DNA of 44,717 bases from Aliiroseovarius sp. (lineage in GTDB: Bacteria > Pseudomonadota > Alphaproteobacteria > Rhodobacterales > Rhodobacteraceae), in contig NZ_JASBTN010000008.1 in the NCBI RefSeq assembly GCF_030148435.1, forward strand, positions 1 to 44,717, read 5' to 3'. Under the pieces are notes generated by a model that had not been told where the DNA came from, ran no database searches, and worked only from the letters and a program-made list of their open reading frames with translations. Shown here one piece after another: positions 8,595 through 15,299 of the stretch (within the stretch, counting starts at the first letter, position 1; every line of letters starts with the position of its first letter). Position numbers and translations under genes: made by a program.

Positions 8595-9376
8595 CAGGTC
8601 ACGACCTTCAGGCCGGTGCCGGACATCTGCGCGGCGTCCCGGTAGAGGTCCGCCGCGGCATCCTCGGACAGGTCGGACACCGGTACGTCGAAAGCGATCC
8701 GCCCGTCCCGCATGCCGACGATGCGCTGTGCGAAACGTCGCGCAAGCTCCGGCTGATGCGACGAGAACAGGACGGTCGCGCCACGCGCCCGCGCCGCCTC
8801 TGTCAACAGCGTCAGGATTTCCGCGGCGCGGGTCGGGTCGAGGTTGCTGACGGGCTCGTCCGCCAGGATCAATCGCGGCTCCTGTGCAAGGCATCGTGCA
8901 ATGGCCACACGTTGTCTTTGTCCGCCGCTAAGGCTGTCGACCCGGCGGTCGGCAAGATCCGAAATTCCGCAATCGTCAAGCGCGCTCCGTGCGACCTGGA
9001 TATCCCGTTCGGTGGGTGATCCCAGAAAGGCCCGGAGCGGCGACATTCGTCCCAGACGGCCGTTGAACACGTTGCGCAGGACGGTCGAGCGCTCGACCAG
9101 GGCGAATTCCTGAAAAACGAAACCGGTGTCCGGGCGCAGGGCGCGCGGCGGCGGATAGTCCGGGTCGAGCGATCCGCCAAGGACCGAGACCCGCCCGCGC
9201 CAGTCCCGCAGCCGGCCGTCGAGCAGCGTCAGAAGCGTCGTTTTCCCGGCGCCCGACGGCCCCAGAAGCGCGACGATCCCGCCCGCCGGAAGCGAAAGCG
9301 ACACATGCGCCAGCGCCGGGGCATCCACGCTGGAATGGGCAAAGCTGACATCGTCGATCTGTGCGGCGACACTCAT
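8594..9376 (-). CDS. phnC: Phosphonate-type ABC transporter ATP-binding protein (PhnC family)
   Basis: This 260-residue ATPase energises the transporter. Walker A (GPSGAGKTT) is near residue 39, the Q-loop segment is FVFQEFALV, the ABC signature is LSGGQRQR, Walker B is LILADEPVSNLD, and the switch histidine follows in SSHQPE. The start ATG overlaps the phnD stop by 4 nt (ATGA) and the stop overlaps phnE by the same spacing. The order phnD-phnC-phnE with minimal spacing indicates one functional importer. Confidence 0.9.
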   Translation of the reverse strand: MSVAAQIDDVSFAHSSVDAPALAHVSLSLPAGGIVALLGPSGAGKTTLLTLLDGRLRDWRGRVSVLGGSLDPDYPPPRALRPDTGFVFQEFALVERSTVLRNVFNGRLGRMSPLRAFLGSPTERDIQVARSALDDCGISDLADRRVDSLSGGQRQRVAIARCLAQEPRLILADEPVSNLDPTRAAEILTLLTEAARARGATVLFSSHQPELARRFAQRIVGMRDGRIAFDVPVSDLSEDAAADLYRDAAQMSGTGLKVVT

Positions 9377-10248
9377 CTCAGAAGCCCGTAGCGGCGCGCC
9401 ATCTTCCGCACCCCGTCATATGCGCCGGGATCGGAAACAACATAACCGTCCGGACCATAGAGGTAGCGCAGCATGTCGCGGTTCGCCGGGTCGTTGAGTT
9501 TCATCATGGCCTCGACAAACCCGGCCTGAACATCGGCGTCAAGCCCGGGACGCGCAATGACGACATGGCTGGGGATCGCTTCGCTTTCCGCGATCCAGGT
9601 CACGTCGGCCTGCTGTTCGGGGGTAAGCAGCAGGTCGGCATACTGGCTTGCGCCCGCGGCATCGACAAGGCCCTCGGCCATGGCCTGCATCGCCTGCTGA
9701 TAGCCGCCCGCGAAAAAGGCGCGGCCAAAGAACGCATCCGCCTTTCCCGGAGCTTCGATGAGACCCGCGCGCATGAATTCGTCAAGCGGATAGAGGTAGC
9801 CCGACTCCGAAATCGGATCGGCGAAGGCAATGTTGCGGCCGCGCAGGTCGGCCAGCGTCCTGATGCCACTGTCGCGGCGCACGAAGATGCGGCCGGTATA
9901 GCTTGGCGCATCGCGGTAAACCTCTGACAACAGGGGCACCGCGCCGATCTCGGCCTCGGCCAGCACGAAGGGCAGGGCGCCCATGAAGGAGATATCCGCG
10001 TCGCCGTTGCGCAAGGCTTCGACGGCGGCGGCATGGTCGATGGTGACGAAGCCTTCGACCGGCATGCCGATTTCATCCGCCAGCCAGCCGGTGACGGATT
10101 TGATGTCGCCAAGCAGTTTGTCCGGGTTCTCCTGTGGAATGAAGGCAAGGCGCAGGGTGCGTTCCTGCGCAACGGCCGGGCCTGCGAGAGCCAGGCCAGC
10201 GGCGCCTGCCAGGATCAATGCGGTTCTGCGGTTCACTTTGGTCGTCAT
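9373..10248 (-). CDS. phnD: Periplasmic substrate-binding protein, PhnD family
   Basis: This 291-residue binding protein starts with a signal sequence containing a twin arginine (NRRTALILAGAAG) and an AVAQE cleavage region near residue 28, so it should be periplasmic. The mature protein matches the phosphate/phosphite/phosphonate-binding PhnD family (LRLAFIPQENP, then a GDADISFMGALPF segment). The ATG at 10248 overlaps the stop of the upstream di-heme protein by 1 nt (TGATG). The ligand cannot be read from sequence. The position downstream of a DtxR-boxed promoter raises the possibility of a metal-related or metallophore-type ligand, which is inference. Confidence 0.86.
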   Translation of the reverse strand: MTTKVNRRTALILAGAAGLALAGPAVAQERTLRLAFIPQENPDKLLGDIKSVTGWLADEIGMPVEGFVTIDHAAAVEALRNGDADISFMGALPFVLAEAEIGAVPLLSEVYRDAPSYTGRIFVRRDSGIRTLADLRGRNIAFADPISESGYLYPLDEFMRAGLIEAPGKADAFFGRAFFAGGYQQAMQAMAEGLVDAAGASQYADLLLTPEQQADVTWIAESEAIPSHVVIARPGLDADVQAGFVEAMMKLNDPANRDMLRYLYGPDGYVVSDPGAYDGVRKMARRYGLLR

Positions 10249-12131
10249 CAAAACGCCCTCTCGTCAATTGCGGCGGCCTGCGTTTGAAAGGCTGCCCAAT
10301 GTGTCTCTGCGCTCTCCCAGTCACCTGCGCGCACTGCGGCGCCGACTTCGGCAAGCCGTTCTGCCAGGGCATAGACCTCGGGCCGGGCGGCGAGATTGGA
10401 CATCGTGCTGGCATCGGCGGAAAGATCCGCCGCGACGGTGTCGGTCAACAGAAGGATGTGCGTGGCATCCCGCCGGGGCAGCAGGGTGTTCAGTGTCGAC
10501 GCGAAGGTCGTCAGCTCGGAAAAGGCCAGCCGGAAGGCGGTGTTTTCCCCGTCGAAGACCTGGTATGGCGCATCCGCCGACCCGACGGTTTCGAGGTAGG
10601 CGGTAAGGTCCGCGCGTTCCGTATCCGTCAATCCGAGGGACTTCGTCTCGTCGAACCAATCCACGACTGCGGCCAGGGTGGGCAGGGATCCGTCGTGGAA
10701 ATACGGGGCCGTATAGACTGTCCCAAGCAGGGTGGGCGTGTCAAAAGCCCCGGCGCGCGCGTCCGCATATGGCGCCGCGGCGGATCCGATGTCATGGGCC
10801 TGGCGATCAAGGAAATTCCCGTCCGGGAGGTGGCAACTGGCGCAGGACTTTCCGCCAAGCCCGGCAAATGGACGGTTGAAGATCGCTTCGCCGCGCCGCG
10901 CCGCATCCGGGGCCGTGTCGGTCAGCCTGCCATCCGCAGTCACCATGGAGTTCGGCAGGAAGTCGAACTCAAGCATATAGGCGACGATCGCGTCCAGCAT
11001 GAAGGGCGTCGGTTCTTCTCCGCCAAATTCGCCCACGATGACGTTGCGGGTAAAGTCACGCAGCGAGGCAAACCGACCGTCCCGGCCGTAGGGCCCGGTA
11101 AACCGCAGGCCGCGCAGGCTGGGGATGTCGATCGGGTCGTCACGCCGGTCGTTGAAGATCGGGTTGAAGAACGCACCATCCACGTCGATTGCGCCGGGTT
11201 GGTGGCTGGCGCCGGGAATGAACAGCCGCTGGTTCACGTCCGACCGGTTGTGGCAGGTTGAACAGGCGATCCCGAGGTCGCGCGCCGGGCTGCCGAAAAT
11301 CTGTGCGCTGTCAAATAGCATGTCGCCATAGGCAACGAGGGGCAGGTCCGCTTCGTCGATGCCCCGTTCCTCGAAGTTGAGAACGAGCCGGGGCAGCGGA
11401 TCCTGATCGAAGATGTCCGACCCCGGCGGCAGGCTTGGCGCCAGGTCGATGACGGCTCCGCCGCGCGCCGCGGTTTCCGGCAATGGGGTCAGTGTTTCAC
11501 GCGGCGCGAAGGCGTCCACGAGGTAGTTCTGCCCGAGATAGTCGGAGATGACCGCGCCGGCCGTGACCATGGTTTGCTTGTCGGCGGAAACTGCACCGGC
11601 GCCCAGCACGCCCGATGACCCGGCGCTGCTGTTCAAGTCCAGCCATGCGAGGCCGATGTCACGTGCCGCTTCGGGATCGGCGGCTGTTATGCCATCGGCA
11701 AAGGCGCGATAGAGCTCACGGCCCGTCTGTACGGCTTGCCGCGCGGCGGTCGGGTTTTCGGCGATCAGCGCCCGATCCAGTTCTTCCTCGATCCTGCGCG
11801 CAATCAGCCGTGTGGCTTCGGCGAACAGCGCCTGCCGGTCCTGTTTCTCGATGGCCCCCAGCAGGGGCGCCGCGTCAACGTTGCTTGCCGATTCCAGCCG
11901 GTCCAGCGCTCCGCCGGAAAATTCCGAGTTGCGGTGCGGCTCGGACCAGGCCGTCGCGATCTCGGACCAGGGCAGGGGTTCGAGATTTCCCAGGAAAAGC
12001 GTCAGGCGGTAGGCCGCTGCCTCCGGAAGCCAGGGTGCCTCCTTTGCGGGTGTGGCCGACACGGTGCCGGAAAAAACAGCCACGCCGACATACGCCGTGA
12101 CCAATAGCCTGAGGGATTTCCAGATCAACAC
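10248..12131 (-). CDS. Di-heme cytochrome c peroxidase/MauG-family protein with long N-terminal helical domain
   Basis: This protein of about 627 residues has an N-terminal signal peptide (hydrophobic segment ending near SATPAKEAP) and should be periplasmic. Residues from about 30 to 230 form a helical extension I do not recognise securely. The C-terminal half is a di-heme peroxidase: the first c-type heme motif is CSTCH and the second is CASCH, with the family's FFNPIFNDRRDD-type and GPYGRDGRFASLRDF segments. It heads an operon with phnD, phnC and phnE. The start is ambiguous. A GTG at 12140 is in frame, but a GGAG site at 12135-12138 better serves the GTG at 12131 or the TTG at 12128. A strong promoter and a DtxR-like palindrome lie just upstream. 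It could oxidise or release a metal or ligand carried by the transporter. Confidence 0.82.
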   Translation of the reverse strand: MLIWKSLRLLVTAYVGVAVFSGTVSATPAKEAPWLPEAAAYRLTLFLGNLEPLPWSEIATAWSEPHRNSEFSGGALDRLESASNVDAAPLLGAIEKQDRQALFAEATRLIARRIEEELDRALIAENPTAARQAVQTGRELYRAFADGITAADPEAARDIGLAWLDLNSSAGSSGVLGAGAVSADKQTMVTAGAVISDYLGQNYLVDAFAPRETLTPLPETAARGGAVIDLAPSLPPGSDIFDQDPLPRLVLNFEERGIDEADLPLVAYGDMLFDSAQIFGSPARDLGIACSTCHNRSDVNQRLFIPGASHQPGAIDVDGAFFNPIFNDRRDDPIDIPSLRGLRFTGPYGRDGRFASLRDFTRNVIVGEFGGEEPTPFMLDAIVAYMLEFDFLPNSMVTADGRLTDTAPDAARRGEAIFNRPFAGLGGKSCASCHLPDGNFLDRQAHDIGSAAAPYADARAGAFDTPTLLGTVYTAPYFHDGSLPTLAAVVDWFDETKSLGLTDTERADLTAYLETVGSADAPYQVFDGENTAFRLAFSELTTFASTLNTLLPRRDATHILLLTDTVAADLSADASTMSNLAARPEVYALAERLAEVGAAVRAGDWESAETHWAAFQTQAAAIDERAF

Positions 12132-12148
12132 AGTCTCCACTGTTGAAA

Positions 12149-12164
12149 GTTAGCCTAAGCTAAC
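12149..12164. promoter_or_regulatory. DtxR/MntR-like operator
   Basis: The sequence GTTAGCCTAAGCTAAC is a palindrome with 6-bp arms (GTTAGC/GCTAAC) around CTAA. It resembles the core of the DtxR/IdeR consensus (TTAGGTTAGCCTAACCTAA). It sits between the divergent MntR-like gene and the di-heme operon and covers the predicted transcript start of the latter, as expected for a metal-dependent repressor site. Confidence 0.65.
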
Positions 12165-12193
12165 AATCATATCCAAAGCAAAAAAGTTGTCAA
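12158..12193 (-). promoter_or_regulatory. Promoter of the di-heme/phnDCE operon
   Basis: On the minus strand a perfect TTGACA (12193-12188) is followed after 16 nt by TATGAT (12171-12166), a strong housekeeping-type promoter. The predicted transcript start near 12159 lies inside the DtxR-like palindrome at 12149-12164, so a bound regulator would block initiation. Confidence 0.7.
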
Positions 12194-12221
12194 TCTTTCC
12201 TCATCGCTTCAAACTGAGGCC

Positions 12222-12674
12222 ATGACACGTTCGAAAACACATGGCAGCGAAGCCTTTGAAACCGCCGTCAGGGCGCCCGAAGCACAAGCGGAAGGGTTCG
12301 CAACCGTCCGCCAGGCCCATGAGACCGAAATGGCGGAGGATTATGTTGAGCTGATTGCCGAGCTCATCGAATCGCAGGGAGAGGCACGGCCGGTAGAGAT
12401 CGCCGAACGCCTTGGGGTCAAACCCCCGACCGTTACCAAGAACATCTCGCGGCTCGAGGCTGCCGGTTTGGTGCGCCGCGAGCCATACCGCGCCATTTTC
12501 CTCACCGAGACGGGGCAGGCACTGGCCGAAACCTGCAAGCGGCGGCATCGGATCGTGGTGGCATTCCTGCGAAGTCTCGGAATTGACGAAGAGACCGCCG
12601 AGCGGGATGCGGAAGGCATCGAGCACCATGTCAGCGCGGTGACGCTTCAGGCGTTTGAAAACCATCTTCCCTGA
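12222..12674 (+). CDS. mntR: MntR/DtxR-family metal-dependent transcriptional regulator
   Basis: This 150-residue protein is a DtxR-superfamily repressor resembling the proteobacterial manganese regulator MntR. An N-terminal winged helix-turn-helix spans roughly residues 42-90 (ARPVEIAERLGVKPPTVTKN, then VRREPYRAIFLT). It is followed by a dimerisation and metal-binding domain with the family's CKRRHRIVVAFLRSLG and EGIEHHVS segments, where Cys, Glu and His residues normally bind Mn(II) or Fe(II). No SH3-like third domain is present, as in MntR. It is transcribed divergently from the di-heme/phn operon, and the 90-nt spacer holds a DtxR-like palindrome, so it is probably the operon's repressor. 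Confidence 0.85.
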   Translation: MTRSKTHGSEAFETAVRAPEAQAEGFATVRQAHETEMAEDYVELIAELIESQGEARPVEIAERLGVKPPTVTKNISRLEAAGLVRREPYRAIFLTETGQALAETCKRRHRIVVAFLRSLGIDEETAERDAEGIEHHVSAVTLQAFENHLP

Positions 12675-12694
12675 AGAGACCGACGGCGAGCGTG

Positions 12695-12716
12695 CCCCCC
12701 AACCGCGGGGGGGGGG
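12695..12716 (+). terminator. C6/G10 hairpin after the MntR-like gene
   Basis: A run of six C (12695-12700), a 6-nt loop and a run of ten G (12707-12716) form a strong stem 20 nt after the regulator's stop. There is no T-tract, so it is a weak call as a terminator, but the position between convergent genes fits. The G10 run may also be length-variable. Confidence 0.4.
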
Positions 12717-12762
12717 ATACGTCATCGTGACTCAGGGCGCCTGACGCTTTTCCGACCACATT

Positions 12763-12782
12763 CCCGGGCGCGGGCGCCCGGG
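12763..12782. terminator. Hairpin downstream of the ferric-reductase-like gene
   Basis: CCCGGGCGC (12763-12771) and GCGCCCGGG (12774-12782) form a 9-bp stem with a 2-nt loop. It lies 14 nt past the stop of the minus-strand membrane gene and faces the convergent regulator gene, so it may end transcription from both sides. No clear T-run follows. Confidence 0.4.
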
Positions 12783-12795
12783 GAAGGTCACGCAA

Positions 12796-13485
12796 TCACG
12801 TGCTCTTGGGAACCAGACCATTGCGCGGGCGTGATTTTCGCCATGTGACCGACGACGCCGCCACCTGCAGGGCCAGGACGACCCCGACCAGACCGACGAA
12901 GGGCCATTGGGCCCAGTTCGGCTCTGGTGTCTGGCGGTGAAAATCCAGGAAGTGCAGGAACAGGAAATAGCCGGTATGCGCGACCGACAACCACCACAAC
13001 ACATAGGCGCCACGCTGGATGAACTGCCAGACCGTGGCTCCCAGCAAGCGCAGGCTGCGGTCGTTCGAGGTGAGCGCCAGGATCGCGCCGTAGAGTAGCG
13101 CAAGGATCCCGATCAGATTGGCAAGGGCAAACCCGTGCTGCAGCATGACGTATCTTTGCAGCCCCGGGTGGAACTCGAAGCCGACAAGCCGCATGAGATC
13201 CAGTTCGACCCAGCCGATCAGGATGATCGTGGCGTGAACCAGTGCCAGCAGCACCGCGTAGATGCCCAGCTCCCGCCGGAAGGGGAGAAACCGGACGGTC
13301 TTGCGCCAGAGCCGCGCCATCGGGCCAAGCGCCATCGCCACGGCGACAAGCACCAGGGACATGTCCCCGATGGCCCTGTTCCAGCGGTGCATCGCCGACC
13401 ATTCGGCGCGGCTGTACAGAAACAGCCCGGTGCCCGCCAGCAGCAGCAAGACCACCACCAGATGGCGTTTCCACCAGACATTCAC
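12796..13485 (-). CDS. Ferric-reductase-like transmembrane heme protein (MsrQ/FRD family)
   Basis: The product of about 229 residues has roughly six membrane segments and the layout of the ferric-reductase-like/MsrQ b-heme family, with conserved histidines in hydrophobic helices (LALVHATIIL, LSVAHTGYFLFLHFLDFH). It would carry electrons across the inner membrane to periplasmic proteins or metals. I chose the GTG at 13485 because an AGGA site lies 8 nt upstream; a TTG at 13503 is also in frame. A TGA at 13522-13524 closes this frame further upstream. An overlapping frame from ATG 13651 encodes a plausible membrane-anchored N-terminus, so the gene may be frameshifted. It has no adjacent MsrP-type partner. 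Confidence 0.7.
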   Translation of the reverse strand: MNVWWKRHLVVVLLLLAGTGLFLYSRAEWSAMHRWNRAIGDMSLVLVAVAMALGPMARLWRKTVRFLPFRRELGIYAVLLALVHATIILIGWVELDLMRLVGFEFHPGLQRYVMLQHGFALANLIGILALLYGAILALTSNDRSLRLLGATVWQFIQRGAYVLWWLSVAHTGYFLFLHFLDFHRQTPEPNWAQWPFVGLVGVVLALQVAASSVTWRKSRPRNGLVPKST

Positions 13486-13651
13486 GATAGATTTCCTGAA
13501 CAATGCTATATCCTCGCTCGTTCATCCCCGGTGCCATTTCATACAGCGGCGCGCAGGTCCAACGTGACAGATAGGCGCGTTGAAACACAAAGACCGCCGC
13601 GGTCGCTGCAACCGCATATAGCACGATCAGTGGGACCGAGCCCAGTTTCAT
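13486..13651 (-). pseudogene. Possible small membrane-anchored ORF, or frameshifted N-terminus of the ferric-reductase-like gene
   Basis: From ATG 13651 a frame encodes MKLGSVPLIVLYAVAATAA followed by a soluble-looking segment ending near MNERGYSIVQEIYR. This resembles a signal anchor plus a short periplasmic tail. A TATAAT box at 13669-13664 sits directly upstream, so transcription probably begins here. The frame shows no stop until 12788, but past about 13490 it stops looking protein-like, while the next frame continues as a multi-spanning membrane protein. Either one base has been gained or lost, or a short ORF overlaps the membrane gene. Confidence 0.4.
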
Positions 13652-13663
13652 TGCCGTTAACGC

Positions 13664-13669
13664 ATTATA
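13664..13669 (-). promoter_or_regulatory. Candidate -10 box upstream of the ferric-reductase-like gene
   Basis: TATAAT on the minus strand lies 13 nt before ATG 13651, in an AT-rich patch. No convincing -35 is seen at the standard distance. Confidence 0.4.
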
Positions 13670-13690
13670 ACAATCGCGTCAGAGGGCAAT

Positions 13691-14857
13691 TCAACCAAGC
13701 ATCTCATTTGGTTTACCGGCATCATCCGCAAAGCTATCCGTGACTTGCGTGCCTGGCAGAAATCGCCGAAGCATCCGCAGCGCCGCGTCAAGGCTCAAGT
13801 GATCCGTGATCGTCGTTACGGCGCCGTGTTCCGGGCGGCCACGCTCAAGGATGCTTTGGATGGTCGCATAAGTCATCACCGCGGTCGCTTTGGCCTGATC
13901 GCCTGTCTCCAGGCGGATCCGGCCGGTCAGATGGCCGGCATCGTCAAAGCCTTCCAACACGAACCGAGACAGCGAGCGCCCAATTGCAGGGGTCCGCAGA
14001 AGCCACCTGGTCAGGCCGCGCGCCTTCCGGCCAATCGCCGGGCCAAGACCCAGGGCGAGAAGGACCGCAAGAAGGCGGGTCATCCAGGCCGGATCGAGAG
14101 CTACAAAACTGCGCACGGTTTTCAGCTGTCGGCCTGACCGTTCGGCAATTACCTGTTGCTCCGCAAACCCGTATCCGATGGCGTGGCGTGGAGGGTGGCC
14201 CGACCTGAAAGCAAGTTTGCGCCTGAACCGACCGGGGGCGACCTCGCGCGGGACGTGCTCAACAAAGGCGTTGTACGGTTGTCCGGCAGTGCGCAGGAAC
14301 CACTCTGTCGCTGCAAACCCGTAATGGCGCCCCATTCCCATTTCGACACCAATGTCGATGTGCACGGTGTCCCGGGCTCTGGTCGCAATTTCAGCCGCCA
14401 ACAGGTTGGTCAACCCCGGCGCCACCCCGACACACAATATCGCGATGCCGCCCCCCGGGGTGCCCTCCAGGGCTTTCTGTATCGCGCTCAGATAACCGGG
14501 TGTGGCCGATGTCTCCAAGAACCAGCCGCCGCGCTCGACGACCTGCCTGGCGACCGAGGGCGGCGTAACCTCGGTCAGATTGACCACGATGTCCTTGGGG
14601 GACGTCGTCAGGTTCCCGCCGCCGGAAAGGTCGAAAGAAACATGGCGCAGCCGATCGCCAAATTGGCCGTCATGCCCCCCGGCATGCCTCGATACCACCG
14701 TGACGGCGGCATCGGTGTTTTCCAGCAGCAGCCTTGCCAGCCGGGATCCCACGTCGCCAGATCCGCCCAGCAGGACAATTCTCTTTGCCTGAACACCAGT
14801 CCCGCCGGCAGGCTGAACCGGACCGGACCGGTGCTCTTGCGGCCGTTCAGCGGGCAT
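13691..14857 (-). CDS. Saccharopine-dehydrogenase-like NAD(P)-binding protein
   Basis: This 388-residue protein has an N-terminal Rossmann domain (RIVLLGGSGDVGSRLARLLLE) of the saccharopine dehydrogenase NADP-binding family, followed by a substrate domain I cannot assign. Hydrophobic segments in the C-terminal third (RLLAVLLALGLGPAIG) suggest membrane contact, as in saccharopine-dehydrogenase-like oxidoreductases. The ATG at 14857 is chosen because it overlaps the upstream membrane-protein gene by 11 nt and matches the start of homology; the frame is open to 15043. The upstream small membrane protein is probably co-transcribed. The substrate is unknown, and a lysine-pathway role is not supported by the neighbours. 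Confidence 0.7.
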   Translation of the reverse strand: MPAERPQEHRSGPVQPAGGTGVQAKRIVLLGGSGDVGSRLARLLLENTDAAVTVVSRHAGGHDGQFGDRLRHVSFDLSGGGNLTTSPKDIVVNLTEVTPPSVARQVVERGGWFLETSATPGYLSAIQKALEGTPGGGIAILCVGVAPGLTNLLAAEIATRARDTVHIDIGVEMGMGRHYGFAATEWFLRTAGQPYNAFVEHVPREVAPGRFRRKLAFRSGHPPRHAIGYGFAEQQVIAERSGRQLKTVRSFVALDPAWMTRLLAVLLALGLGPAIGRKARGLTRWLLRTPAIGRSLSRFVLEGFDDAGHLTGRIRLETGDQAKATAVMTYATIQSILERGRPEHGAVTTITDHLSLDAALRMLRRFLPGTQVTDSFADDAGKPNEMLG

Positions 14858-15281
14858 GTCGTTCCACCCCGCCGCGGCCATGGAGCCACCACCCGTAGAG
14901 CAGTCCGCCCGCGAGGGCAGGGAGGACGCCCGACAGGATGAACAGCCCGCCATTCTCACCCCCGCCGAAATAGTCGAACCGGGCGTCGATACGGCTGCAC
15001 AGCCAGGCGCAATAGCTGCCGACGGCGGCCATGATCGCCGCACTCGCCCCGATCGCCGCGCGCCCGGAAAACCGGCCCTCGACCAGCAACAGGGTCAAGC
15101 TGCCGACGACGGCCCCCATCGCGATCCCGCAGGTGGCTGTCCAGACGGCCTTGCCCGCCAGACTGCCAGTCGGAAACAGCAGCATTCCCCAGACGAGGAA
15201 ATAGAAGAGCTCGGCAAGGCTGGTCAGCGCAATGGCGCTGCCAAGGATAAGCGTCGCGCGCTGACCAGCTTGCCGTTGCAT
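14847..15281 (-). CDS. Small integral membrane protein of unknown function
   Basis: This 144-residue protein has about four hydrophobic helices (segments starting LILGSAIALTSL, GIAMGAVVGSLTLLL, AAIGASAAIMAAV, GLFILSGVLPALAGG). I do not recognise a family. It ends inside the start of the saccharopine-dehydrogenase-like gene and begins 19 nt after the P-type ATPase stop, so the three may form one minus-strand transcript. Placement next to a copper-type ATPase hints at a metal or envelope role, which is inference. Confidence 0.6.
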   Translation of the reverse strand: MQRQAGQRATLILGSAIALTSLAELFYFLVWGMLLFPTGSLAGKAVWTATCGIAMGAVVGSLTLLLVEGRFSGRAAIGASAAIMAAVGSYCAWLCSRIDARFDYFGGGENGGLFILSGVLPALAGGLLYGWWLHGRGGVERHAR

Positions 15282-15299
15282 GGCGTGTGCTTCCCTTTC

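Noticed and set aside
12695-12716. C6/G10 run as a sequencing artefact
   Set aside because: The run could be miscounted in length, but it lies outside genes and forms a plausible stem at a convergent end, so I kept it as a weak terminator.
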